A stretch of 64,000 nt of DNA from Lotus japonicus. Its lineage: Eukaryota > Streptophyta > Magnoliopsida > Fabales > Fabaceae. The translations under genes were made by a program, and so were the position numbers. This document shows positions 23,357-33,639 of this stretch, in pieces (the first letter of the stretch is position 1; each line of letters opens with the position of its first letter). The stretch is taken from contig NC_080045.1 of assembly GCF_012489685.1 (NCBI RefSeq), positions 1,803,001-1,867,000 on the forward strand, read 5' to 3'. The notes under the pieces are model-generated. The model saw nothing but the letters and a program-made list of their open reading frames with translations, had not been told where the DNA came from and did not search any database.

Positions 23357-24054
23357 CTGAACTTTGCCTTGCTAGCTTCATTGCGGTGGAGTGCCACAAT
23401 TTCAGGTGGAGTGTTGCTGCTGTAGGCTATCGTTCCAGAAAAAATGTTACCTTGCGATAATTTTGCAGAAGTCTTGTTCGACCTTTCTCTCAGCCGCATC
23501 AAATTTTACAGCACAAAGTAGTCCATGTCAAAGCCAATCTGACAACGAAAGGGGGGAATGCCTACACAGATCTAACCTGCTACGGCGAAGGAGGCAGAGT
23601 GGAAATCGATTTCGGTGATGAAAGCGGCGGAGAAGCATATGAGAGAATTGAGCCATCTAAGGGTTTTCATCGGTTCCCTTATTAATGAAACATAACGAAT
23701 GGGGTTAGAAGAAGTGGTGGAGTGGAAACTGAAGCTTTGATTGCAGAACCAAAACGTAAAGCATCATAAGAGGTGGTAGAAAGAAAACGTAAGGAAAACC
23801 AAAAACGTCAGTGAAATAATGAAGGAGATCAATATTGTTGGTCGATTTCAAACGTCAAGATTTGATCCCTAACTAATAACTTATTGAGAATCAACGACTG
23901 AGATTTAATCCAAGTGAAATAAAAGACATTTTTACCAAAATATCCATGATCAAGCTTCATAGTCTTTGAAATTGATTGTTGATTGACAAATTTACCCCTA
24001 AGGCTGCAGAAACTTTTCTTTTATATATATTATAGATAGACCCGGTTGCTTTTA

Positions 24055-24460
24055 GAGCATTTCCAATGCAAGATTCTTAGTTCTTATTTTTAAGTTAAGA
24101 ACTAAGAACTGAGTTCTTAACCACTGGAGGGGGTGACATAGAGTTCTTAGTTCTTAAAAATAAGAACTAGGTTTTTATATAAGAAGTTTTACTTTTTGAG
24201 TTCTTAGCATCAAAAATTAATTTTTTTTCTCTCATTCATTTAATTTAAGTATTAAATTAGCATTTAAATTTAAATCAAAATTATATGAAAATAAAAAATA
24301 TTAATATAATGGTATTGTGCGACCGGATGAGTAGTGCTAAGAACTAAGAACTCATGGTTGTAGCAAAATTTGCAAAGAGTTGCTTAAGCACATGTGGCAG
24401 TACGGGCCCACATGAATAGTGTTAATAACTAAGAACTAAGAACTAGCGTTGGAGATGCTC
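24055..24460. mobile_element. PIF/Harbinger-type (Tourist-like) MITE
   Basis: Terminal inverted repeats GAGCATTTCCAATGC (left) and, reverse-complemented, GAGCATCTCCAACGC (right). The flanking direct repeat TTA (24052-24054 and 24461-24463) matches the 3-bp TWA target of this superfamily. The interior contains several inverted copies of 'agttcttagttctta' and its complement. Non-coding. Confidence 0.78.
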
Positions 24461-24463
24461 TTA

Positions 24464-24667
24464 GTTCATAGCCGGAATAAAGTTTGAAAATCATCCTTTA
24501 GATTTTGAGAGATTAGCGAACTTTTAATCCTCGTTGGAAAATGGGCTCTGATAATTTTATTGGCCAGTCTTATCGGTCTAATGCGGTATTGACATGTGCT
24601 GAGTTGGAATTTGGTAAAGGCTATCAAATGATTGTAATTAATAAAAAAATTACAATCATGCGGACCT
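24464..24667. other. Intergenic, possibly degraded LINE sequence
   Basis: Leads into a recognisable LINE RNase H remnant and may be its decayed upstream part; no frame can be supported. Confidence 0.3.
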
Positions 24668-24838
24668 TGGAGTTTAAGAATGGAATTGAACTTAATTGAT
24701 ATTCTTGCTACGGAAGTAGAGTGTTTTGAGGTTGCTCATGTATACAAGGAAACCAACCCATTAGCTGACCATTTAGCTAAAACTGAGTGTGATAGAGCTT
24801 TCCCTTTGTCTGTGTTTTTTGAATTGAGCTCATCTTGA
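24668..24838 (+). pseudogene. LINE RNase H (RVT_3) C-terminal remnant
   Basis: A short frame ends with VAHVYKETNPLADHLAKTEC and then about 15 more residues before TGA at 24836-24838. The 'R/KE-N-x-A-D-x-L-A-K' signature is the C-terminal motif of plant LINE RNase H domains. T-rich sequence follows, as in LINE 3'UTRs. The rest of the element is not recognisable. Confidence 0.65.
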
Positions 24839-25994
24839 GCAAATTCTTGCTATCTTTTCTGTCTTTTTTTAGACTGTTGTTTCTGTTGTATCAATTCACC
24901 TACTTGAGAAGGTTGGTCTCAAGCTTATTATCTTTTAATATATTCATTCTCCTTTCGAATTTTTTTTTTACAAAAATCATTGGGATGGGGATCTCTAATC
25001 TCTCATATTCTTCTTCATCGTTTACTCTCATTAACACAAAATCCTTCATGTTCTTCTCCCACCATTATCAAGCTCTCACCCAACATCATTCTCCTAAACC
25101 CAAGCTCTGCTTAGCCACAAGAATCAAGTTGTGAAATTCAAAAATTCGCCATAAGCGTAAAAACTAAGACTAAATGGGGAAAGATGATGGGTTCAAGATT
25201 AGAACGTTGACGTAAGCAAAACCACATATTAAAGCGACAAGATCATCAGTAGAACCAGAGTGAGAATCAGGTGAATCCATTTCGGTGAAGTGAAGCCCTC
25301 TCAAACCCACTTCTTCTTCTCAATCCAAGATGACGGTGGACGATACACCAAGAAACAACTAGACTAAAAGCCATTTTTTTTTAAACTCACTTCTTCTTCT
25401 TCTTCTAAAACTCACTTCTTCTTCTTCTTTGATCTTCGGATGATAAACACATAAATGATCAGATCGAAACTCACTTCTGATCGGTGGCAATGTAACCTTC
25501 ATGTATCTGAAGAAATTTTGGAGTATGGCAAAGAATCAGGTGGTTACAATGATCAAACTGAAAAATGGAGCATTGCAACCATTAAAACCAACATGATGAT
25601 GACGATAATCCCAACCTCATCCTCCATCAAAACATCATCTCTTAACCTAATCAAAACCCTAACTCAAACCTTAAGACAAATAGATGAAATGAGCAATAGA
25701 CTTCGATCTGGAACTACAACCCCCCATTGCGGAAAAGCTTCGATTTGGCTGAACCTCTCTTGATCTCTTCTTGCTCTGCGTCTCTTGGTGGCTGAGTTCC
25801 CCACCTAGTGTCATCAAAGTGAACACTGGTGCAACTTTCTGGTATCTTCGGTCATGGGGTATGGCATGGCAGCGCACGATAATGAAGGTCAGGTGCCGGC
25901 AACAACCTCTCTTCCGTATATGGGGTTTTTGGATATCATGGTGGTGGAAGCTCTTGCTCTTTGCTAGACATTGTAACTTGTCTAAATGACCATA
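24839..25994. other. Intergenic, no gene supported
   Basis: Contains a (CTT)n-rich patch at 25385-25430 and several short open frames that lack any family resemblance or gene-like context. Nothing else is seen. Confidence 0.4.
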
Positions 25995-26132
25995 GGTAAA
26001 GTTTAAGTTAGATTATTACAGTCCTAGGTGGACCAATGCCATTTAAAATAAGTGAGCTACAAATTATATATTTATTTATTTTAAATATCATTGGTCCACT
26101 TAAGGCTAAAATGATTTAACCTAAACTTTATC
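25995..26132. mobile_element. Small fold-back MITE (138 bp)
   Basis: Near-complete inverted repeat: left arm 'gtaaagtttaagttagatta ... ggtggaccaatg' pairs with the right arm 'cattggtccactta ... ctaaactttatc'. It is flanked by TA dinucleotides (25993-25994, 26133-26134), compatible with a TA target. Family not identified. Confidence 0.65.
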
Positions 26133-26479
26133 TATCATCATTTAAACAACCCTTCATTGTTATTAACAACAAAATGGTATTTTATTTTGATATAGAAATG
26201 GATAATTTCAAATAAAAAATATCTTTTGTCAGTAATTATTGTGTAAACAAAAAATAAAATGTAGATGCATGTTCCTCGGCCTCGGGCATCATATATGTTT
26301 CCATCGATGCTATTATATCAAGCAATTGTTGTTGAAAACTATCTTGTCCTTTTGCCTGGAACGTGGCTGGCACATGGCCTCTCTGCCTTAGGAGGATCAT
26401 ATTACCGAAAGAGATTATTTAAGGTTGTTTTATGTAAAGTTTTGAAAGAGCTCATTTAAAATGTTTACCAAAACCTATA
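26133..26479. other. Intergenic, no gene supported
   Basis: No feature recognised between the fold-back MITE and the Copia remnant. Confidence 0.35.
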
Positions 26480-26642
26480 ATTGAAGTCTTTTGGGTAGCC
26501 ATTCTCCACTATGTCGATGATTTCTTGAAAGCCAAATATCACTTGTATCTAGACTCAAGAATTGGCAACTACGCGGGGAAATTTCCATCATTCTGACTCA
26601 TCTTGTTCAGATCAATAAAAGGTCCTACACTCGATCAATAGT
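26480..26642 (-). pseudogene. Copia-1 gag N-terminal remnant
   Basis: Minus-strand reading gives PIL-S-RY followed by FQEIIDIVENGYPKD, the Copia gag (UBN2/DUF4219-type) N-terminal pattern, directly downstream of a primer-binding site. The frame is interrupted by stops and the rest of the internal region is missing to the left. Confidence 0.5.
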
Positions 26643-26656
26643 GCTCTGGATACCAA
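26643..26656 (-). other. Copia-1 primer-binding site
   Basis: Minus strand reads TTGGTATCCAGAGC, one base off the initiator-Met tRNA complement used by most plant Copia elements. It starts just inside the LTR end (TAACA). Confidence 0.65.
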
Positions 26657-29181
26657 TTTGTTAGGAATGAAAGGTACACACAGAACTTTAAATGAAAGAA
26701 ACATAGAAGAAGTATAGAGAGAAGGCAGTAAGGGATTGATGAGTGATGAGACTCTTTATTCACATATATGTTGATTACACAGATAAAACCTTATGTAACA
26801 AAATCAAGTTCTGTATGCAAACATTAACTATATCACTGACAAACGTTTGAATTATATTCAAACAATAATTCAACAATAATATATTTCACACCTTTAGGAG
26901 GTTTTATTTTCAATGGCAGCAAATATTGTAAGACCCAAGTTTTTAAGCTTATGCTAAGTGAATAAAATCTTATTCACGATTAGGTTTGACGTATTGAGAA
27001 GGGAAACCTGAACAAAAGTTTATTAAAGGAAATATATTTATGAAGGAGAAAGTTCAGGAAAAGTCAAAGGATTTTATCGAAGTCGATTTAAGTTATAGCA
27101 CGAACGTTTTACGCTTAAACCTAGGTCAGAAACCCTAGTATATAGCTAATTTTCACTTTTAGGCACGACGGAAGTTAATTCCAAAAATCTTCAGAGAAAT
27201 GTTAGAACTTCTCTTATGCCATATATAACAATCGTTTCGAGGCGAAACTCTAGGATCTACGAACGTCCGATTCCAATCATCGGAAGTTTGCCGAAACCGA
27301 AACCCTGGTATTTCAAAACCCTAGAATCACCCGACTATGAAGACTTTTTCTATTCGGAACATCAAATGAAGATTCTACACGCGTACACCCATTTCTCTTG
27401 ATGATTTCAATCTTTCTTCAGAAGGAAGTTTTCCATTCCGACATTCGATGCAAAAAGCAACTTATCGGGTAAAATAGTTTTACACCGACTTTGCACCGAC
27501 TTTGCATTAGTTGCCAAAAATACAAGGAGACATCTTCTTAGCTTAGGAATTCCTTTGCCAAAACCTATCTTAGAATTCATGGAGAATGTCGCCGGAAAAA
27601 TCAGATTCGCGAAACTTTCATTTTCCCGCGAATTACCATTTTCTATATATAGCAAGCAAGTGAGAAGAAATCACAAAACTCCACCATTTTCTACCCAAGG
27701 AGGCCGCGAGTATGCTAAGGAGAGGAGGAGAAGAGATTTTGTTCAATCCTTGCTTGATCGTTGATTAATCAGTTGCTGCTTCAAGGTTTCGAGGTATAGT
27801 CGCTAATCCTTACCTCTGATCGCTTTTTCCATAGCTTTTCTGTAGAGTTTTCTGAGTGGATAGTTTATGGGTTTTTGCAAAACTATCCTGAATCTTTCAT
27901 TTCTGATTCTAAACCTCTTCTACATGTGCCCAAGATCACTTCTGCCGGATCAGATTTTCCGTTATGTCGCCGGAATTCCGCCGGAATCAATTTGAACCTA
28001 AAATACCCATTTTATGTAGTTTTTGAGTAAAGTTCCAACCTCTAGGCTGAAAAATATCGCCTTAGCTTAGTGCTAGTAGGATTAGTTGTCATAAACGTCG
28101 TTGGTGACGTCCCTGCAAAATTTTATTTTTGGGATTTCAGTTTTGAAAATCCTAAGTTAAAAATCATGACCAAAATACCCCTGCGACAGTTTTCGATCCG
28201 ATAATTTTTCCGAGTTCAGAATACCCTTAGTTACGGCTTATGAAAGCATAGGAACCAAGTTTGATCGAAGAAAAATCGAGCCCCTTAATTGTGAAAAGTG
28301 GCCGAGCCTATTAGAGGGGGAGGAGGAAAATTTCCTTTTCCGAAAACTTGTCTTTCGCGCTAGATTATCGTACCTTAGAGTATAGATTACTTCGAGTAAC
28401 CTTAGTAAGTATCGATAGCTTAGTTTTCGATAGATTCTGATAGTATTTCTGTGGTTTTGCTCTAAAGGTGATTTTGAGGAATTTCCAGCGGAGCAAGGCT
28501 TTGATTGTGAAGGAGCTTTAGGAGATAACTCGGGAGAACCTACAGGTGAGGGCTTCTCACTGAATCTCTAGTTAATGCTTAGGGTCGAGGTTTCGACATT
28601 GTTTACTGTTTATGCACTGAGATTGTGTGTGAGTGAAAATGTTTTCTGAGGCTTCGGCTGACAATGTAGATGATTCATCTACTGAATGTTTTTGAAGATT
28701 GACTTACATGCTATGTGCTATGTGGGTAATCTAGGATGTGTGGTGCATGCTTTATATGCTAAGTGCTAAGTGTTTATGATGCGATTTATTGAGATATGAC
28801 ATGTTGTTGATTGTGATGATTTAAATATGCTCTGTACTGGAATCTGAGATTCTGAATGGTGAGAATAGCGGGCAGGTCATGCCGATTTTATTTTGAGAGT
28901 TTTGAGAAAGTTTGATAGGACGAACGAGGTTCAGGCCTTAATTCTGTTTAGTGGATCGAGACATCCTCTGGAAGCGACTTGGGATTGGGAGATCCTGCAA
29001 ATGTATAAGACTTGCGATAAGACGAAATGGAATCTATTTTATAAAGAAAATTCATAAGACCTTAAATAACCTCTAAATCTTTAAGTAATGATAACAACCT
29101 CGAAGGAAGGCATGGGAAGCGAAATCTTAATTTTGGAAAACGAGGAGTGTCGTCGGATCCAAGTGTTGAGTATGTTGTCGT

Positions 29182-29285
29182 TGTGCTGTTGGAGCAGCGT
29201 TTATTGTTGTGCTGTTGGAGCAGCGTGTGTTATTGTGCTGTTGGAGCAGCGTGTGTTGTGGTGCTGTTGGAGCAGCTATGTGTCG
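29182..29285. repeat. 26-bp minisatellite in Gypsy 5' LTR (4 copies)
   Basis: Units 'tgtgctgttggagcagcg' begin at 29182, 29208, 29234 and 29260 (period 26). The same array is present in the other LTR at about 35895-35998. Confidence 0.9.
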
Positions 29286-29586
29286 TGATGAAGTGCCAAG
29301 CAGAGTACTTCGGTATAGCAGGAAGTAACGATCAGCCATGCAGAGTTGGATCGGTCCTGACTATACCTGGCACAACAGGAGGTAACGATCATCCATGTAG
29401 AGTTGTATCGTGCCTGTTGATGTTCGGCATAGCAAGCAGAAATGGTCAAACCATGTAGAGTTTGTACCGTCTTGACTATAGCCAAAGGTGATAAGCGACG
29501 CCCGAGCAGAAATGGTTAAACACGAGGCTAGTGTTACGACCGTCTCGAGGTGCCCAGCCTATAAGTGGCAATACCTTTGGTTTGTC

Positions 29587-29790
29587 CCGTCGCCAAGCAG
29601 AGTGACGTTGTTGTTTTGTTCCGTCGCCAAGCAGAGTGACGTTGTTGTTTTGTCCCGTCGCCAAGCAGAGTGACGTTGTTGTTTTGTTCCGTCGCCAAGC
29701 AGAGTGTCGTTGTTGTTTTGTTCCGTCGCCAAGCAGAGTGACGTTGTTGTTTTGTTCCGTCGCCAAGCAGAGTGACGTTATTCGGGTTTT
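29587..29790. repeat. 34-bp minisatellite in Gypsy 5' LTR (6 copies)
   Basis: Units 'ccgtcgccaagcagagtg' start at 29587, 29621, 29655, 29689, 29723 and 29757 (period 34). The equivalent array in the 3' LTR is at about 36300-36503 with the same copy number. Confidence 0.92.
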
Positions 29791-30682
29791 ATGCTGATCT
29801 GACTACATGATGAGTGTGTTTGATACTTGTTAGTTCTACTTGATGCATGTTAACTGTGATTTACAGTCGTTATATTCTTTGTGGAAATATGCAACCCTAG
29901 GATGTTATCCCTAGCTATAAGCCTAAGTGGCTATTCTCTTATCTATATCTATTGGTGCTATTATTTATGTAATTCTTTGGAGTTGACCCTCGCGTCTTCT
30001 GTGTGTGCTTTGGCGGACAAACGCCCTTTGTCAGATGTCTTTGGCGGACTGGTTCACGACGGTTCACCCTTCGGGGGAAACTAGAGTTGGGATGATGGAA
30101 CAGGAGCGCATCGCGATAGCGAGCGGAGGACGGATGGTGTACATAGACTAGGTCGTTCTGGATTTCGAATTCGGACGACGATCATGCCAGCATGTAGGAT
30201 TGAGTGTTAGTGTGAGCTCCTCGAGATGGGATTAGTGTAGGAGTAGAGTCTTAGCTCTGAACATTATTTGTTTCATTCGGGACAGGGTAGTTTCCCACCT
30301 ATAGCTTTTTGTGTGGTTTCTTTACGGGAATCACAGAGAGTTGGTTGGACTTAGGAGGTCTTGTTTCAGGCCGATGGGCCAGCTTATTCTCAGTTTTGAG
30401 GGATAGTGTTGCGGACACTTACCTTTAGATTTGGTTTGTACATTTTGCCTTCGGGCGCTACACTTTTCTTTCCGTCACTGGAGGTTACTCGTGACGAGGT
30501 TGTTACTTACAGCGGGGACTGTTTATATATTGTATATTAGCTCTATTACTTTTCGCTTTTGGGTTTTATTTAATTCAGTCTTGTCTTAGTTATTATCGAA
30601 AAAAAAAATATTTCACGTTTTTCCGCATTAAGTTTACTTTCGGTTACTAAAGTGACGCCACCGAAATCGGGGTGTTACATTG

Positions 30683-30694
30683 TGGTATCAGAGC
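30683..30694 (+). other. Gypsy primer-binding site
   Basis: TGGTATCAGAGC, exact complement pattern of the initiator Met tRNA 3' end, three bases after the 5' LTR. Confidence 0.9.
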
Positions 30695-30893
30695 ACGGTC
30701 GAGTCTTTCGGGAGTTGTTGGGGAATAGGTCTTCTGTGCTAGGTTGTGTGACTCTGCAAAGAGTGAAAATTGATTGTCTGCAAGCGATTTTTCGCTTAAA
30801 AAATTGATTGAAGTTATTGCTTAATCATATTGTATAGTTATACTAGATGCTATCTTATGATGAGTACTAACTGTTTGTTTAACTTAACAGAAC

Positions 30894-32048
30894 ATGGTGA
30901 ATACTAATCAGCTAGCTGAGATGATGGCCACTATGGCCCAAGCGGTAACAGCGCAGGCCCAAGCGGTAACAGCGCAGGCAAATGATAATGCGATGAGGCG
31001 TGCTGCTGAGGAGGCACGTGATCAGCATCAGCGCCAGAGGGAAGTAACTCTGGACCAAAACAAAGGCTTCAATGACTTAAGGAGGCAAAACCCACCAAAG
31101 TTCTCTGGTGGTACTGACCCAGACAAAGCGGATCTCTGGATTCAGGAAATCGAGAAGATATTCGGCGTACTACAAACTGCTGAGGGTGCCAAAGTGGGCA
31201 TGGCGACTTATCTGCTACTCGGGGATGCTGAGTACTGGTGGAAGGGCACCAGAGGAATTATGGAAGACAATCACGAGGAGATTAGCTGGAACTCATTCCG
31301 GACCGCATTCTTGGAAAAGTATTTTCCAACAAGTGCTCGGGATGAGCGGGAGTCACAATTTCTGACACTCCGTCAGGGGGGTATGTCGGTACCGGAATTT
31401 GCTTCAAAGCTGGAATCTTTGGCGAAGCATTTTCAATTCTTTCATGATCATGTGAATGAGCGCTACATGTGCAAGCGCTTTGTAAATGGACTGAGGCCTG
31501 ATATTGAGGACTCAGTGAGGCCGCTGGGAATCATGCGATTCCAGTCGTTGGTTGAGAAAGCCACGGAGGTGGAGCTGATGAAAAATAGGAGGATGAATAG
31601 AGCAGGAATTGGGGGACCGATGAGGTCGAGCTCCCAAGACAACAAGGGAAAAGGAAAGTTACAGATGAAGAAGCCTTATCAGCGTCCTACGGGGGAAGGG
31701 TTTACCCCAGGACCGTTCAGGCCTACGATTGCTGCTGCGGGAGGAGCAGGAAGCCAAGCTGGGAGCCGTGAGATGACATGTTTTAAATGCGGGGAGGTTG
31801 GGCACTACTCCACGAAATGCCCGAAGGGGAAGCCGAGGTGTTTCAAGTGTGATCTACCAGGACATCTGGCCAACAACTGCAAGACACCCAAGGTTGAGCC
31901 ATTTGTCAACACCATAAGGGGAAAGCGCCCTGCTGCTAGAGGAAGAGTTTATATCATGGATGGTGAAGGAGCTGAGGAGTTAACCAGAGGAGAGCGCAAG
32001 AACGATGGTAACCTTCTAACCATTCTTCCTCATTTCAGTATAATATAA
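30894..32048 (+). CDS. gag: Gypsy gag: capsid plus two CCHC zinc knuckles
   Basis: Intact 384-codon frame. Residues 60-230 match the plant Gypsy Retrotrans_gag pattern (NPPKFSGGTDPDKADLWI, YWWKG, FRTAFLEKYFP, RFVNGLRPDIEDSV). Two CX2CX4HX4C knuckles lie at residues 296-309 and 316-329. The N-terminus has a short tandem repeat (AQAVTAQ twice). The frame stops soon after the motif EELTRGE, where a full element would read on into protease; downstream pol is missing. Gag would form the particle that packages the RNA, so an intact gag next to a deleted pol suggests the element either uses pol from a partner or is simply young. Confidence 0.92.
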   Translation: MVNTNQLAEMMATMAQAVTAQAQAVTAQANDNAMRRAAEEARDQHQRQREVTLDQNKGFNDLRRQNPPKFSGGTDPDKADLWIQEIEKIFGVLQTAEGAKVGMATYLLLGDAEYWWKGTRGIMEDNHEEISWNSFRTAFLEKYFPTSARDERESQFLTLRQGGMSVPEFASKLESLAKHFQFFHDHVNERYMCKRFVNGLRPDIEDSVRPLGIMRFQSLVEKATEVELMKNRRMNRAGIGGPMRSSSQDNKGKGKLQMKKPYQRPTGEGFTPGPFRPTIAAAGGAGSQAGSREMTCFKCGEVGHYSTKCPKGKPRCFKCDLPGHLANNCKTPKVEPFVNTIRGKRPAARGRVYIMDGEGAEELTRGERKNDGNLLTILPHFSII

Positions 32049-33394
32049 TCCATTACTCTTGTAGCGTGTGCAAGCACACCTATCTTACTTATACTGTCTA
32101 AGCTTTGACCTTATAGTTATTACGCCTATTAACACCTTATTTGACCGTAGCTCATATTTTAGCTATAGAAATTACACGAGGTTTAGAATAACACGGTAAA
32201 CCTAGAAAGTAGTTTTGCACCAATGCGTTTAAAAGGAAGCTAGAAGCTGAAGAATGAATCTCATAGAGATTTCGTATGGATAGTATACGTATGATGTCGA
32301 GAGTGTGTAGTTCCGTAGCGACATTATTGAGGATTTAATATCAAGATATTTGTGACTATTGGATGATAGGAACTCATTGACTGATCCAGTAGGTTTTTCT
32401 AGATTTCCACCTTCGATGTATTAGGCCTGATCAACTTAATATTGAGGGGGTGATATTCGGAATCACAGCTGGCTATGGACTTTGATAGAAGGATTGGTAA
32501 GATTAGTTGAGTTTGGGAGGAAAAAGTTCTCATTAAGTATTTGTTTTCCTTGCGAAGGAGTTGTAGTTTTAAGAGATGAATATTCTATCAGGAAATGTTG
32601 AAGAGTTACAGAGAATCAGGGATCCAAACTTGGAAAGGTTTAGGTTTTAAGTCTATTAATTCTTGTCATAAGTGTGTAGGACTTGAAGTTTGTCATAATT
32701 TGATTGGGAGATTAAGAAGTTTATCGACGAGATGGTAAACAAGTTACAAGAAGGAAAGTGTTAGTATTAAGATGAATACTTGAAGTTGTCATATTTGGAC
32801 AAGCTACTCAGAGTCTAATAGTGAATGGAACTTTGTTATGGATTTCGGTGATGCATGCTAGAGTTAGCAAGTGAATTTTGCTCAGTTGAATAAGAATCCT
32901 ATGATTAAGATTGACTTGGGGAGTTGAAAATCATGTATGAGTAAGGGATGTAGTGGTGATAGCAGTCACGATAGTAGTTAAACCTCAGAAGGTTGGAGGA
33001 TCGGATGACGAAATGACTAGTTAAGTCCCTTGAGGTATAGTTATGATTTGATCTTCTAGAGGATAAATCTCGATTTATGCGAAGTGTTAGGGATTTCAGT
33101 AAGTCTGAGTTGGTTTGAGTGAGGAAGGTTTTGAGGACGAAGACGATAATAATGAATTGTTAGATATTAAGATGAAGGTTAGCTTATAAGTTGTTGATAA
33201 GTTAATGTTAAAGGGGATGAGTCTTGTGATGCACAAGGTATTAAGACTCAAGTTGAGCATTCACTCCGGGGCATAGAGATGTACCGAGTTTCTAAACAAC
33301 ATTTTGGACGAACAAAAGCAAAGAAATAAGTGGTAAAGGTTGTGCGATTGCACGAATGCCAACAAATATTATTTCCAACGGAGACCCGATGCAA
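32049..33394 (+). pseudogene. Decayed Gypsy internal region, pol not recognisable
   Basis: Where protease, RT, RNase H and integrase should be (about 4 kb) there are only 1.35 kb of stop-rich sequence. I could not match any catalytic motif in it. Either pol was deleted and the remainder is decayed, or the region was replaced. Confidence 0.7.
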
Positions 33395-33597
33395 GTGGTC
33401 GAACCGGGCAACATAGAATTGAAAGATGATAAGTCTGTTGAGACGCCGGCGGTCAACATTGGGACTAGAAGAGAGAAACAATCGAAGGGAAAACAGAGTG
33501 CTTTAGAGAAAGTCCTTTGGAAACAAAGACACAGACGGTGCCATATGGGAGTTAGAGGAAAAGATCAAGGAACACGATCCAGAAATTTTTACTGATC
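33395..33597 (+). pseudogene. Chromodomain-like integrase C-terminal remnant
   Basis: Reading EPGNIELKDDKSVETPAVNI, then KVLWK, and after a one-base shift GAIWELEEKIKEHDPEIF. This order is the C-terminal chromodomain region of Tekay-type polyproteins. It is broken by at least one frameshift and followed by the polypurine region and 3' LTR. Confidence 0.65.
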
Positions 33598-33621
33598 CTT
33601 AAGTTTCGAGGACGAAACTTT

Positions 33622-33639
33622 CTTTTTGGAGGGTAGTAA
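33622..33639 (+). other. Gypsy polypurine tract region
   Basis: Purine-rich 'tttggagggtagtaa' directly before the 3' LTR TG at 33640; the position suits plus-strand DNA priming. Confidence 0.5.

Larger units (their letters stand above)
18331..24036 (-). mobile_element. Non-autonomous Helitron, minus strand
   Basis: On the minus strand the 5' terminus at 24036 reads TCTATAATATATATAAAAG, a typical plant Helitron start, and the 3' terminus at 18331 ends CTAG (the CTRR rule). A GC-rich hairpin lies 9 nt before the CTAG (stems cccgtgc and gcacggg, loop of 3). The flanks are A on the 5' side and T on the 3' side, as expected for insertion between A and T with no target duplication. No Rep/helicase frame is present, so it depends on an autonomous partner. 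The interior is AT-rich and contains gene-like exon fragments on the minus strand. Confidence 0.82.
26927..30679 (+). repeat. Gypsy 5' LTR
   Basis: TG...CA bounded. Contains two minisatellites (26-bp units at 29182-29285 and 34-bp units at 29587-29790) and a poly(A) run near 30600. Confidence 0.93.

Noticed and set aside
25455..25763. 102-codon frame
   Set aside because: No recognised domain, no neighbours or splice support.
29088..29458. Open frames of 66-103 codons over the LTR minisatellites (also at 35801-36171)
   Set aside because: Periodic artefacts of the tandem repeats; all lie in non-coding LTR and have no family resemblance.
29587..29790. Regular repeats with constant period, CRISPR-like at first glance
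   Set aside because: The 34-bp units are contiguous with no variable spacers, and they lie in a plant LTR; it is a minisatellite.
30683..30694. tRNA-like match
   Set aside because: Only the 12-base primer-binding site complement; no tRNA gene around it. The same holds at 49930.
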